Position numbers and translations under genes: made by a program. The notes under the pieces were generated by a model that saw only the letters and a program-made list of their open reading frames with translations, searched no databases and was not told where the DNA came from. From positions 1 to 64,000 of the forward strand of contig JBKQSP010000116.1 in NCBI GenBank assembly GCA_052143575.1: a stretch of 64,000 nt of DNA, given 5' to 3'. Within the stretch, counting starts at the first letter, position 1; each line of letters begins with the position of its first letter. The stretch is from JAKACA01 sp052143575 (lineage in GTDB: Bacteria > Actinomycetota > Acidimicrobiia > Acidimicrobiales > Bog-793). Below, piece by piece: positions 17,675 to 26,298 of the stretch.

Positions 17675-18784
17675 TCAGTGGGCGCCGACTTCGTGGCTCG
17701 TGTGGCCGGGTGGCTCCAGCTGAAACGTCGAATGCTCCACGTCGAAGTGACCGGCGAGGCAAGCCTGCAGCTCGTCGAGTATCTGAGGAGCGTGCCCGTC
17801 AACGAAACACTGCTCGCTCACCACGACGTGGGCCGACAACGCCGGCAGGTCGGATGTGACGACCCAGGCGTGCAGATCGTGGATGTCGCGAACGTGTGGT
17901 GCCTGCAGAAGGTGGATGCGCACATCGGTCAAGTCGACTGCGGCCGGAGCCGCCTCGAGGAGCACCCGGCCTGAGTCGCGCAGCAGTTGACGGGCGGCTC
18001 GCAGCATGAGGGCGACGATGCCGAGCGCCGCGATGGCGTCAGCGCGTTCGAAGCCAGACACGACGATCACCACGCCGGCGGCCGCGGTTCCGAGGAAGGC
18101 CCAGAGATCCGTCATGAGGTGGGCAAAGGCGCCGGCGATGTTGAGGCTCGACCGGTTCGCCCTCGCCAGCACGAAGGTGGCGGCGAGGTTCACGATGACG
18201 CCGACGCCGGCCACGACGACGAGGACCGCTCCCCGGACCGGAGAGGGGTGCAAGAGCCGTTCGACGGCCTCGAGGAGGATGAGGGCGGCCGTGAGGAGGA
18301 GGGCCACCCCGTTGAGGGCGGCAGACACGATCTCCGCCCGCTTGAACCCGTACGTCCAGACGTCTGTCGTCGGCCGCTCGGCGAGCCGGCTCGCCCAAAT
18401 CGCCATGGCGATGGCACCTGCGTCCGTCAACATGTGACCGGCGTCGGCGAGGAGCGCCAGCGACCCGGAGAGGATGGCCGTGATGACTTCCGCTGCCATG
18501 AAGGCAACGATGAGGCCGAAGGCAAGGGCGAGGTAGCGTCGGTCGGCACCTCGGGAAACCGGGTGGGAATGGCTGTGGCGGGGGAGTAGCCACGAAGGGC
18601 GCCCGCCCGCGACGCCGTGGCCGAGTTGCCGGCCGGTCGGGGGGTCCGGGTCGTGGCCGCCATGCGCGACATGCGGGTGGCCCACGTGCGCCGTGCCACC
18701 GGCGCCGGTGGCTCCGCTGCGTGGCCGTTCGGCGCCGTCAGTCGGGGCGCCGGCCGTGCTCTCGTCGTGTGGCGGGGCGCTCAC
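17675..18784 (-). CDS. Cation diffusion facilitator (zinc/divalent metal exporter)
   Basis: A 369-residue CDF transporter. After a His-rich cytoplasmic N-terminus of about 85 residues (HVGHPHVAHGGHD, RHSHSHP) come six membrane segments. The metal-site motifs are LADAGHMLTDAGA in helix 2 and AFAHLMTDLWAFLG in helix 5. The soluble C-terminal domain includes DLHAWVVTSDLPALSAHVVV, typical of CzcD/ZitB proteins that export Zn2+ or Co2+ using the proton gradient. The GTG start overlaps the arsR stop as GTGA. The upstream regulator carries a zinc-type sensor site, so zinc is the most likely cargo. Confidence 0.9.
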   Translation of the reverse strand: MSAPPHDESTAGAPTDGAERPRSGATGAGGTAHVGHPHVAHGGHDPDPPTGRQLGHGVAGGRPSWLLPRHSHSHPVSRGADRRYLALAFGLIVAFMAAEVITAILSGSLALLADAGHMLTDAGAIAMAIWASRLAERPTTDVWTYGFKRAEIVSAALNGVALLLTAALILLEAVERLLHPSPVRGAVLVVVAGVGVIVNLAATFVLARANRSSLNIAGAFAHLMTDLWAFLGTAAAGVVIVVSGFERADAIAALGIVALMLRAARQLLRDSGRVLLEAAPAAVDLTDVRIHLLQAPHVRDIHDLHAWVVTSDLPALSAHVVVSEQCFVDGHAPQILDELQACLAGHFDVEHSTFQLEPPGHTSHEVGAH

Positions 18785-19155
18785 GCCTGCGTCGCTCCGG
18801 AGGGCTTCGCCGCCCTCGAGCCTTGATGGCCGGCGTGCTCGAGCGCCTCGCTGAGGAGGCGAGTGACGTGCTCGTCATTGGCCGAGTAGTAGGCGAACGT
18901 TCCTTCCCGGCGCACCCGAACGAGCTTGGCGAGGCGAAGCTTGGCAAGGTGCTGGGACACCGCTGTCGGTGCTGCGCCGACGAGAACCGCCAGGTGGGCG
19001 ACCGATGACTCGCCGTGCAGGAGCGCCCAGAGGATCTTGATCCGCGTGGCGTCGGCCAACATGCGAAATCCATCGGTGGCGAACTCGACCTGCTCGTCGG
19101 TCGGCATCTCGAACCCGCCGGCCCCTGCGCCCTGGGCCTGCGAATATGCGTGCAT
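18781..19155 (-). CDS. ArsR/SmtB-family zinc-type metal sensor
   Basis: A 124-residue repressor. The winged helix-turn-helix spans LADATRIKILWALLHGESSVAHLAVLVGAAPTAVSQHLAKL. The C-terminal helix has DEHVTRLLSEALEHAGH, an exact DxHx10HxxH pattern, the alpha-5 zinc site of CzrA/SmtB-type sensors (here Asp and three His). No alpha-3 Cys site is seen. Metal binding in this class releases DNA. The gene is coupled by GTGA to the CDF exporter it should control, and an inverted repeat covers its own start codon. Confidence 0.9.
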   Translation of the reverse strand: MHAYSQAQGAGAGGFEMPTDEQVEFATDGFRMLADATRIKILWALLHGESSVAHLAVLVGAAPTAVSQHLAKLRLAKLVRVRREGTFAYYSANDEHVTRLLSEALEHAGHQGSRAAKPSGATQA

Positions 19156-19169
19156 ACGCAGATACGATA
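19147..19169 (-). promoter_or_regulatory. Candidate ArsR operator and -10 box
   Basis: The inverted repeat TGCGT-GCAT-ACGCA at 19147-19160 encloses the arsR start codon (19153-19155). On the minus strand TATCGT (19164-19169) is a -10 box ending eight bases before the ATG, which suggests leaderless transcription. A repressor bound here would cover the transcription start. Confidence 0.5.
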
Positions 19170-19265
19170 GCAGGGCGCCTCAGTCGTCACGAACGTCATC
19201 ATGACAGCAGGCTCGAAACAACATCTCATCGCTCCGACCTCTGAGCAGCCTGCGGCTGAAGCCCT

Positions 19266-20591
19266 TCAGCGGGGCGAGTCGATCACCGCCATGAGCTCGA
19301 CGTGCTCGGTCATCGGGAAGAGGTCAAAGGCCCGCAACGCCGACAGCGACCAGCCGGCATCGAGCAGCACCCGCAGGTCGCGAGCGAACGAGGCGGGGTC
19401 GCAGGCGACGTAGACGATCCGTCGCAAACGCTGCAGGGCGGCGAGGGCGGCCGTCACCTGCTGCCCGGCACCTTGCCGGGGCGGATCGAGAACGGCGAGC
19501 TCGGTGACCCGTAGCTCGCGGGCAACCAGCTCCGGCGTCACGCGGGCGCACAGCACGTCGACATGGGCGGAACGCACGACGTTGCGATAGGCGTCCTCGG
19601 CGGACTGCTCGTCCTGCTCGACGGCAAGGACGTGACCGCCCTCGCCGACAGCGTCCGCAAGGAGTGCCGTGAAGAGCCCGACGCCGGCGTACAGGTCGGC
19701 GACGACCTGCCCCTCCCGCGGCTCGGCGAGGTCGAGGAGGGCTCGCCCGAGCGTGGCCGGGGCACCGATGTGCACCTGCCAGAAGGCGCCCCCACTGACG
19801 GCAAAGCGGTGACCGAGGACGTCGAGCTGCAGCTCCCGAGGCTCCCGCAGCGTGCGCCCGTCGACGACGAGCCCGCCGTCGAAGCGCGGCACGTTCACCC
19901 GTGCCCCCCGCCGCGACTCGACGGCGACCGTGAGCTCGCCGTCGGCATCCGGCGCGAAGACCTCGACCTCCTCGGCACCCGTCCAGGTCATCTGCTCAGG
20001 CGCCAGAGCGGCGATGCCCGGGCCGGCGATGGGGCAGTGATCGACGGGCTGCACGTCGCGCGAGCGGTAGCGGTGGAACCCGAGTCGGCCCCTCGGCAAC
20101 ACGCTGTAGCGAACCCGGGTCCGCCAGGCGAGCCCGTTGTCGTCGCCCGGCACGGGCTCGACGATGACAGCAGGATCGATGCGGGCGATCCGCTGCAGCT
20201 GCTCGCCCACGAGGGCCGCCTTCATCTCGCGCTGCATCGGCAAGGACACGTGCTGCCAGTCGCAGCCACCGCACCGGCCGGGGCCCGCGTGCCGGCAGGG
20301 CGGCGGTACGCGGCTCGCCGCCGCCTCGCCGATGGTGACGGCGTCGGCACGCACGAACGAGCGGGCTTCTTCGGTGATGCGGGCGAGCACGCGCTCACCC
20401 GGGATGGCGTGGCGCACGAAGGCGACGCGGCCGTCGGGAAGGCGGGCGACGCAGCCGCCGCCGGCGGCCGGCTTGCCGACGACGAGCTCCACGAGCCCAT
20501 CCGGGTGTTCGCCGGCGAGGTCGCTCGCTTCACCGGACGTCTCGAAGTCGACTCGGCCCCCACTATGCCTGCGGTCAGGATCCCCGGTCAC
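19266..20591 (-). CDS. RNA m5U methyltransferase (TrmA/RlmD family) with Fe-S cluster motif
   Basis: A 441-residue enzyme that should methylate C5 of uridine in tRNA or 23S rRNA using SAM. An N-terminal TRAM-like domain (LVVGKPAAGGGCVARLPDG) is followed by a [4Fe-4S] motif, CRHAGPGRCGGCDW, with the fourth Cys in VDHCPIAG. The methyltransferase domain has VADLYAGVGLFTALLAD (motif I), LDPPRQGA, and the catalytic Cys in VYVACDPASFARDL. No ATG is suitably placed. GTG 20591 is preceded by GGAG and puts the TRAM domain about 30 residues in. It follows the drug exporter by 60 bases. Confidence 0.85.
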   Translation of the reverse strand: MTGDPDRRHSGGRVDFETSGEASDLAGEHPDGLVELVVGKPAAGGGCVARLPDGRVAFVRHAIPGERVLARITEEARSFVRADAVTIGEAAASRVPPPCRHAGPGRCGGCDWQHVSLPMQREMKAALVGEQLQRIARIDPAVIVEPVPGDDNGLAWRTRVRYSVLPRGRLGFHRYRSRDVQPVDHCPIAGPGIAALAPEQMTWTGAEEVEVFAPDADGELTVAVESRRGARVNVPRFDGGLVVDGRTLREPRELQLDVLGHRFAVSGGAFWQVHIGAPATLGRALLDLAEPREGQVVADLYAGVGLFTALLADAVGEGGHVLAVEQDEQSAEDAYRNVVRSAHVDVLCARVTPELVARELRVTELAVLDPPRQGAGQQVTAALAALQRLRRIVYVACDPASFARDLRVLLDAGWSLSALRAFDLFPMTEHVELMAVIDSPR

Positions 20592-20650
20592 GTTCCATCT
20601 TCTCCCGCCCGGCCGCCGCACACCGCATTTGCCCGCGCCGCCCCGCCGGC

Positions 20651-22249
20651 TTACTCCGTGGCGGGGGCGACGACAGGGTTGTGCGCAGGAAGGTCGGGAA
20701 GCCCGTGGGCGCCAAACCCCGGGCCGACGGCACCGGCGGCCGGCTCTGCCGAGGAGGCGGCGCCAGGCGAGGCGCCGGCGGGCGACTCCGCAGGAGCGGC
20801 GGCGTCTGCTCCACGAGCGGCCGCCGCTCCGAGGCCGGTCCGCTTCGCCGGTACGAGCAGCGCGGCCGCCCCGGCGGCGAGGGCGATGAACGCACTCACC
20901 CGGAAGGCGAGCGTGTAGCCGTCGGTCAGGGCGACGAACCGGTTCACGACGGCGCTCGCATGCGTCGTCCTCGACGTCGCCACGGTCGCCAGCACGGCCA
21001 GGCCGACGGCGCCACCGATCTGGCGGGAGGTGTTCACGAGGCCGGACGCCAGGCCTGCCTCGCTCGGCGGCACGCCCGCAGTGGCGGCGTAGGCGAGCGG
21101 TGTGAACGAGAGGCCAAGGCCGAGCGTGATGAGGACGCTCGGCAGGAAGAAACCGGACCAGTACCCGGTGTCCACGCCAAGGAAGGAGAACATGAGGAGC
21201 CCGACAGCCGAGAGAGCGCCGCCGAGGACGAGGAGCGGCCGCGGGCCGAGTCGCAGCACGAGACGGGAGGAGACCTGGGCGCCGACGATGATGGCGACGG
21301 TTTGCGGCACGAAGGCGAAGCCGGTGCGCAGCGGCGTGTAGCCGTGCACTTCCTGCAGGTAGAGCGACACGAAGAACCACATGGCGAAGAGCGCGCCCGA
21401 CAGCAGGAACATCACGAGGTTCGCTGTCCAGATCGAACGCCGCTTGAACATGGGCAACGGCATGAGGGGGGAGCTTGCGACGGCCGACTCGTGCGCGAGG
21501 AACCAACCGATGAACGCGGCGGCGAGGGCGAGGGCGACGGTCGTCTGCCAGGAGCCCCAGCCGACGCTCGTCGTGCGGACGACGGCGAACACAAGTGCTG
21601 ACAGCCCAGCTGTCACGAGCACGGCGCCGGGCACGTCGAGCGGTTGGCGCTCGCCTTGTGCCCGGCTCTCCTGCAGGAATGCCCTGCCGGCGATGAAGGT
21701 GGCGATGCCGATCGGGATGTTGATGAAGAGGATCCATCGCCAGGACAGCTCCTCGGTGAGGACACCGCCAAGGAGCGCACCGGTGGCGCCGCCGGCCCCG
21801 GCCACGGCGCTCCAGATCCCCATCGCCCTGGCGCGGGCCTTCGGCTCACGGAACGTGGTCGTGAGGATGGTCAAGGTCGTCGGGGAGAGGATGGCACCGC
21901 CGAGGCCCTGGACGGCTCGAGCCGTGATCAACATCGCCTGGTCCTGGGCGAAGCCTCCGAGGAGGCTGGCGAGGGTGAACACCGTCAGCCCGAGAAGGAA
22001 GACCCGTCGCCGCCCGAAGAGATCGGCGATGCGCCCACCGAGCAGGAGGAAGCCGGCGAAGGTCAAGGTGTAGGCGTTCAGCACCCATTGCAGCTCCGCC
22101 TGCGAGAAACCCAAGCTGCTCTTGATCGAGGGCAGTGCCACATTGACGATCGAGACGTCGAGCAGGACCATGAACTGGGCGACGCACGCCAGCGTGAGGA
22201 TCACCCAGTCCGGTGTTCGGCGACCGCTCCCGCCCTCGCTCTCTTGCAT
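20651..22249 (-). CDS. DHA2-family (EmrB/QacA) MFS drug transporter
   Basis: A 532-residue transporter with about 14 membrane segments. The N-terminus QFMVLLDVSIVNVALPSIKSSL is the DHA2 motif D1, GGRIADLFGRRRVFL is motif A, and RAVQGLGGAILSPTTLTIL and AGGATGALLGGVL (motif C of antiporters) follow. Members export drugs or metabolites by proton antiport. The last 65 residues are an Ala/Pro/Gly-rich tail, probably cytoplasmic and disordered. ATG 22249 was preferred because GGGGG lies eight bases before it; ATG 22264 is an alternative. Confidence 0.88.
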   Translation of the reverse strand: MQESEGGSGRRTPDWVILTLACVAQFMVLLDVSIVNVALPSIKSSLGFSQAELQWVLNAYTLTFAGFLLLGGRIADLFGRRRVFLLGLTVFTLASLLGGFAQDQAMLITARAVQGLGGAILSPTTLTILTTTFREPKARARAMGIWSAVAGAGGATGALLGGVLTEELSWRWILFINIPIGIATFIAGRAFLQESRAQGERQPLDVPGAVLVTAGLSALVFAVVRTTSVGWGSWQTTVALALAAAFIGWFLAHESAVASSPLMPLPMFKRRSIWTANLVMFLLSGALFAMWFFVSLYLQEVHGYTPLRTGFAFVPQTVAIIVGAQVSSRLVLRLGPRPLLVLGGALSAVGLLMFSFLGVDTGYWSGFFLPSVLITLGLGLSFTPLAYAATAGVPPSEAGLASGLVNTSRQIGGAVGLAVLATVATSRTTHASAVVNRFVALTDGYTLAFRVSAFIALAAGAAALLVPAKRTGLGAAAARGADAAAPAESPAGASPGAASSAEPAAGAVGPGFGAHGLPDLPAHNPVVAPATE

Positions 22250-22401
22250 TGGCGTCGCCCCCATGTGTGTCGGCAACGCGGCCAGGTGCCCCTGCATTCC
22301 CCACCGGCGACGCCCGTCTTCCTCGAGTCCCACCCTGCCGGCTCCGTCCCAGGTCAACCGGTCCGACACCGCAGCGCTGGCGCGTGCGACAGAATCGAGG
22401 C

Positions 22402-23412
22402 ATGTACCGACGCCTCCGAGGCGGCGCCTGCGCTCTCGCCATGGCGGCTGCCCTGGCCGCTTGTGCACCGAGCGGTAGCACGACGACCAGCACGACGTCT
22501 CCGGCCGGCACCCCCACGAGCTCGACGCCGGCGGCGGCGACATCGACCACCTCGACCGGCGCGACGACGACCTCGAGCACGCTGCCGGCGAGCGCCGTGT
22601 CGATCGTGCGGGCACCGGTTCTCGTCGCCCACACCTCGGACGGCACCGTCGGCTACCGGACCGTCGGCGCCGGTCCTCCCCTCGTCATGATCATGGGCTA
22701 CTCGGGATCGATGGACACCTGGGATCCGAGCTTCGTCGATGCTCTCGGTCGGGCGCATCGCGTCGTGATCTTCGACAACGCCGGCATCGGGCGCACGAGC
22801 CCGCTCGCCCGGCCGCTCACGATCACCGCCATGGCGACCCAGACGGCGGCTCTCATCAGGGCGCTCCACCTCGGCCGCCCCGACATCCTCGGCTGGTCGA
22901 TGGGCGGCATGATCGCCCAAGCGCTCGCCGTCCTCTACCCCTCTCTCGTGCACCGCCTCGTGCTGTGCGCCACGCTGCCTGGCAACGGCACGGCAACGCT
23001 GCCGTCGGCGGCCGCCGCCAAGTCGCTCGCCGACCCGACGAGCGCCTCAGGCGTGCTCAACTCATTGTTCCCCGCCAACCAGCACGCGGCGCTCGGGGAC
23101 TACCTCTCCCAGATTCTCCGATTCCCACACTTCTACCTGGCCTCAGCGTCGGTCGACCACGCCCAGCTGGCGACGCTGCTTCCCTGGCTCGAGGGCAAGG
23201 AAAGCGCCGGCCGTCGCATCGCCCAGATCGCCGCTCCCACCCTCGTAGCCGACGGGCTGCAGGACCTCCTCGTCCCGACGGCGAACGACCACAGCCTCGT
23301 TACCGCCATCAGGGGCGGGCGGCTCATCCTGTACGGCGATGCCGGGCACGCCTTCCTGTTCCAGGACGAGAAGCGGTTCGTGCCAACGGTGGAGGCGTTT
23401 CTGGCTGCCTGA
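22402..23412 (+). CDS. Lipoprotein alpha/beta hydrolase
   Basis: A 336-residue hydrolase exported as a lipoprotein (RRLRGGACALAMAAALAAC, lipobox LAAC) with a Ser/Thr-rich linker of about 40 residues. The fold is clear: GYSGSMDTWDPSF (oxyanion region), FDNAGIGRTSP, nucleophile Ser in LGWSMGGMIAQ, Asp in VADGLQDLLVP, His in GDAGHAFLFQ. It resembles peroxidase-like or proline-iminopeptidase-like hydrolases; the substrate is unknown. It is divergent from the DHA2 exporter, with about 150 bases between the starts. Confidence 0.82.
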   Translation: MYRRLRGGACALAMAAALAACAPSGSTTTSTTSPAGTPTSSTPAAATSTTSTGATTTSSTLPASAVSIVRAPVLVAHTSDGTVGYRTVGAGPPLVMIMGYSGSMDTWDPSFVDALGRAHRVVIFDNAGIGRTSPLARPLTITAMATQTAALIRALHLGRPDILGWSMGGMIAQALAVLYPSLVHRLVLCATLPGNGTATLPSAAAAKSLADPTSASGVLNSLFPANQHAALGDYLSQILRFPHFYLASASVDHAQLATLLPWLEGKESAGRRIAQIAAPTLVADGLQDLLVPTANDHSLVTAIRGGRLILYGDAGHAFLFQDEKRFVPTVEAFLAA

Positions 23413-23421
23413 GCACTCAGG
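23408..23421. terminator. Palindrome carrying both convergent stop codons
   Basis: CCTGAG-CA-CTCAGG is a perfect 14-base palindrome. Its two arms contain the TGA of the hydrolase (23410-23412) and, on the other strand, the TGA of the converging PH-like gene (23417-23419). The short loop makes it a weak hairpin, but it could end transcription both ways. Confidence 0.35.
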
Positions 23422-23956
23422 ACGTCAGGGGGCTTCCCGTCTCGCTGTCCTGGCGGCGGGTACCCAGCCCGGTGTCGGCGCTGTGCTGCCACCAGACCTC
23501 GAGCCGCTGCTGGAGCTCCTCCACGTTGCGGGCGGCGCGATTGGACTGCAGCGTGCGTGCGCAGGCATCGAGAGCGAGGCGCTCACCGCTCACGAGGTCG
23601 AGCACGACGGTCTGGTTCGGGCTCTTCGCCACCGAGCTCTCGCCGAGGGCGACGGCCTCGATGCGGGAGCGCTCGAGGTGGTGGGTGGCGAAGAGGTTGC
23701 GGACCTCGAGGTGGTCGCCCCGCACGAGCACCGCAAGGCTGAGCAGCCGGTAGTAGTACGCGATCCACATGACGAGGGCGACAGCGGCCCCGGCCGCCCA
23801 GTAGGTGCCACGTCCCGCCAGCGCGATCGTGACGGCGGTAGCGACGAGGCCGCCGGCGACAAGGATCCCGCCGTGCACGAGGCGTCCGGAACGGGGCGTC
23901 CGGATCTCGATATCGGGCGTGCCTGTCCCGTGGCGGGCGCCGATCACATTCAACAT
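23417..23956 (-). CDS. Membrane protein with bacterial PH-like domain
   Basis: A 179-residue protein with two adjacent hydrophobic segments (about 28-50 and 54-72, GGILVAGGLVATAVTIAL and AAGAAVALVMWIAYYY). These are followed by a strand-rich part (LAVLVRGDHLEVRNLFATHHLERSRIEAVAL) that resembles the small PH-like domains found in many actinobacterial membrane proteins. The function is unknown. The C-terminus is helical. It converges on the hydrolase with a four-base gap. Confidence 0.65.
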   Translation of the reverse strand: MLNVIGARHGTGTPDIEIRTPRSGRLVHGGILVAGGLVATAVTIALAGRGTYWAAGAAVALVMWIAYYYRLLSLAVLVRGDHLEVRNLFATHHLERSRIEAVALGESSVAKSPNQTVVLDLVSGERLALDACARTLQSNRAARNVEELQQRLEVWWQHSADTGLGTRRQDSETGSPLTS

Positions 23957-24036
23957 TGTCGCAATGAAGCTGGCGTCAGTGGTGGCTTTCCGTCCTGGGA
24001 GTCCGCCGCGGGCGAGGGATCAGGTATCTGCGGTGC

Positions 24037-24837
24037 TCACGTCGGCGTCGTGGTAGGCGTCGCCGGCGGCGTGAACTCGCTGGCGGGCACGCTCGTGGAG
24101 TAGCTCTGCAGCGTCACGGTGTTGGTGCCCGTCGATGTCGTGGACTTCTCCTGGGCGAACACCCCGCTCGAGGTCACGCACACCGTGTAGGTGCCGGCGC
24201 TCCCGGTGGTGGTGTCCTTCCACGTCCAGCACGTCACCGGCTGGCCGCCGACGGTGCTCGACGACGACGTCGCCCCTGCCTGTGCCAGGTGGGCCTGCAC
24301 GAGAGCGAGCGCCGCCTTCGATCCATAGACGTCGCTGAAAGCGCTGATCGTCGAACCGAGCGTCGAAGCCTCGGGGCCGGTGAAGCACGTCCAGGTGGAC
24401 GCTGACTTGGTGCAGACGTCCGTCGCCGACGAGGTGGCGATCTCCTCGAAGGAGCCCTTCGTCTCGTCGACGCTGAAGAGCGAGCTCGTGCCGCTGTGAG
24501 CCACGGTGAAGGTGCCATTCGTCGACTGCCCGTCGTTCGTTCCCGAGAGCGAGTAGGTGGCGACGAACGTGGCGTTCTGGCCCGCTGCCAGCTTCGACTC
24601 GAGCTCGGAGAGCGATGTGGCGCCACCCGAGCCGGAGGTCGTGCTCGTCGTGCTCGAGCCGCCGGCCGCCGCCGCCGTCGTCGTGCTCGAGCCGCTCGCA
24701 ACCGTCGTCGTCGTGGTCGGCGAGGAGGAGCTGCTGCAGGCAGCCGCCGCCAGGGCGAGGGCCGCCAGCGCCGCCGCAGCCGTGATGCGGCCTCTCGAGA
24801 GGCGCAACAGGCGACTCCTTGCAGCGTTCGTGCTCAT
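24037..24837 (-). CDS. Lipoprotein of unknown function
   Basis: A 266-residue lipoprotein. The ATG at 24837 has a near-perfect ribosome site (AAGGAGGT). The signal is RLLRLSRGRITAAAALAALALAAAAC, followed by about 45 residues rich in Ser, Thr and Gly that act as a spacer. The body alternates strands and contains two Cys pairs (VCTKSASTWTCF and VTCW..YTVCV). It ends in a Thr/Pro tail. No catalytic motif is seen. Similar lipoproteins are common in actinobacteria and their role is unknown. Confidence 0.68.
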   Translation of the reverse strand: MSTNAARSRLLRLSRGRITAAAALAALALAAAACSSSSSPTTTTTVASGSSTTTAAAAGGSSTTSTTSGSGGATSLSELESKLAAGQNATFVATYSLSGTNDGQSTNGTFTVAHSGTSSLFSVDETKGSFEEIATSSATDVCTKSASTWTCFTGPEASTLGSTISAFSDVYGSKAALALVQAHLAQAGATSSSSTVGGQPVTCWTWKDTTTGSAGTYTVCVTSSGVFAQEKSTTSTGTNTVTLQSYSTSVPASEFTPPATPTTTPT

Positions 24838-24955
24838 GGGACGACCTCCTTGGCGTTCTTGCCGCCGCGAGAACCTGTCAGGAATTGACGGCCACATTGT
24901 GGCACGTCTCCGGCACCACCTCCGACCAGGGGGCAAGTGGCCGTTGCGGGCCGCT

Positions 24956-25387
24956 TCAGCGCTCGTAGATGATGAACGAGGTCCGGTGGGCGAGCGTGTC
25001 GTAGAGGGAGCGAGCCGGGCTGTTGTATTCCTGCGTCTCCCAGTAGGTCCGCACGGCGCCCCTCCGGTCGGCTTCGGCGTAGACCGCCTCGATCAGCTGG
25101 CGGGCCGTCCCGCTGCCGCGAGCCTCGGGGTCCACGAAGAGGTCCTCCAGGTAGCAGTAGCTGCCGTCGGACCAGGTGGAGCTGTGGAACACGAGATGGG
25201 CGAAGCCGATCGGGCTCCCGTCCTCTGCGATGGCGACGAGACCCCGCAGGCCGTCGCCTCCGCTGCAGAGGCGGTCGAAGGTCACCGCCGTCACCGAGTC
25301 CGGCACCTCGCCCCGGTAGAAGTGCAAGTAGCCACGCCACAGCTCTTCCCAGCCCGCACGGTCGCCTGGCTCGAGCTGCCTGATCAT
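24956..25387 (-). CDS. GNAT-family N-acetyltransferase
   Basis: A 143-residue acetyltransferase. The acetyl-CoA binding motif A is present as CYLEDLFVDPEARGSGTARQLIEAVYAEA, where the R-x-x-G-x-G/A loop reads RGSGTA. Motif B follows with TYWETQEYNSPARSLYDTLA. The substrate is unknown; the closest general type is small GNAT enzymes acting on amines. ATG 25387 follows GGGAGG with good spacing; a GTG at 25411 is an alternative. It is divergent from the PIG-L gene. Confidence 0.8.
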   Translation of the reverse strand: MIRQLEPGDRAGWEELWRGYLHFYRGEVPDSVTAVTFDRLCSGGDGLRGLVAIAEDGSPIGFAHLVFHSSTWSDGSYCYLEDLFVDPEARGSGTARQLIEAVYAEADRRGAVRTYWETQEYNSPARSLYDTLAHRTSFIIYER

Positions 25388-25445
25388 CTCGCCCTCCCTG
25401 TTCACCGTCACGGTCGCAACGCCCCCTTGGCGCCATGGCGAACGC

Positions 25446-25451
25446 TACCGT
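25446..25451 (+). promoter_or_regulatory. -10 box of the leaderless PIG-L gene
   Basis: TACCGT ends seven bases before the ATG at 25459. This supports that start over the ATG at 25435 and points to a leaderless mRNA. TAGCGT on the other strand (25442-25447) overlaps it and could serve the divergent GNAT gene. Confidence 0.42.
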
Positions 25452-25458
25452 CGGGGCA

Positions 25459-26199
25459 ATGACCAGCACAGCCGACTCGGCGGAGCCGCCGGCATCCTCG
25501 CCGCAACGCGTCCTTGTCGTCACCGCTCACCCCGACGACGTCGACTTCGGATCCGCCGGCACGGTCGCCACCATGACGGCGGCGGGCATCGAGGTGACCT
25601 ACTGCATCATCACCGACGGCGCCGCCGGCGCCGCCGACCCCGACGTCGTGCTGGAGGATCTCCCGCACCGCCGCCAGGCCGAGCAGCGCAAGGCGGCAGC
25701 CGAGGTCGGAGTCAGCCAGGTGATGTTTCTCGGCTACCCCGACGGCCGCCTGGAAGTCAGCTATGAGCTGCGGCGCGACCTGAGCAGGGTGATCCGCCAG
25801 ACGCGCCCCGACCGGGTCGTCTGCCAGTCGCCCGAGCGCAACTGGGACCGCATCCGTGCGAGCCACCCGGATCACCTGGCCGCCGGCGAGGCCACGCTGC
25901 AGGCCGTCTATCCCGACTCGCGCAACCCCTACGCCCACCCTGAGCTGCTCGCCTCCGGGTTCCAGCCGCATGAGGTCGGCGAGGTCTGGCTCATGGCCTC
26001 GCCGCGAGCGGATCATTTCGTCGACATCACGAGCGTCATCGAGCGCAAGCTGGCGGCCCTGCGGTGCCACGAGAGCCAGGTGGGAGAACCGGAACAGCTC
26101 GAGGAGTTCGTCCGGCGCTGGACGGCGGCCACCGCCCTGCAGGCCGGCTTCGGCGAGGGCCGCCACGCCGAGGCCTTCCAGGTGGTGAACACGAGGTGA
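25459..26199 (+). CDS. PIG-L/LmbE-family metal-dependent deacetylase
   Basis: A 246-residue enzyme. The zinc-binding motif AHPDD occurs in VVTAHPDDVDFGSAGTVA, and the third ligand is in SHPDHLAAGEA. This family removes acetyl groups from N-acetylglucosamine derivatives. Actinobacterial members include MshB (mycothiol synthesis) and Mca (mycothiol conjugate amidase). The window also holds an mshC-like gene, but this protein is shorter than MshB (about 300) and lies 7 kb away, so a mycothiol role is only possible. The start at 25459 is supported by a -10 box seven bases upstream. Confidence 0.83.
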   Translation: MTSTADSAEPPASSPQRVLVVTAHPDDVDFGSAGTVATMTAAGIEVTYCIITDGAAGAADPDVVLEDLPHRRQAEQRKAAAEVGVSQVMFLGYPDGRLEVSYELRRDLSRVIRQTRPDRVVCQSPERNWDRIRASHPDHLAAGEATLQAVYPDSRNPYAHPELLASGFQPHEVGEVWLMASPRADHFVDITSVIERKLAALRCHESQVGEPEQLEEFVRRWTAATALQAGFGEGRHAEAFQVVNTR

Positions 26200-26298
26200 A
26201 CTCTGCGGGCGGCCATTGCCAGTCGGTGCCGGCAGAGGTGATACTGCGCACAACAGCAGCCAGCCATCGTTGCGAGCGACCCGAAACGGAGACCTGAC

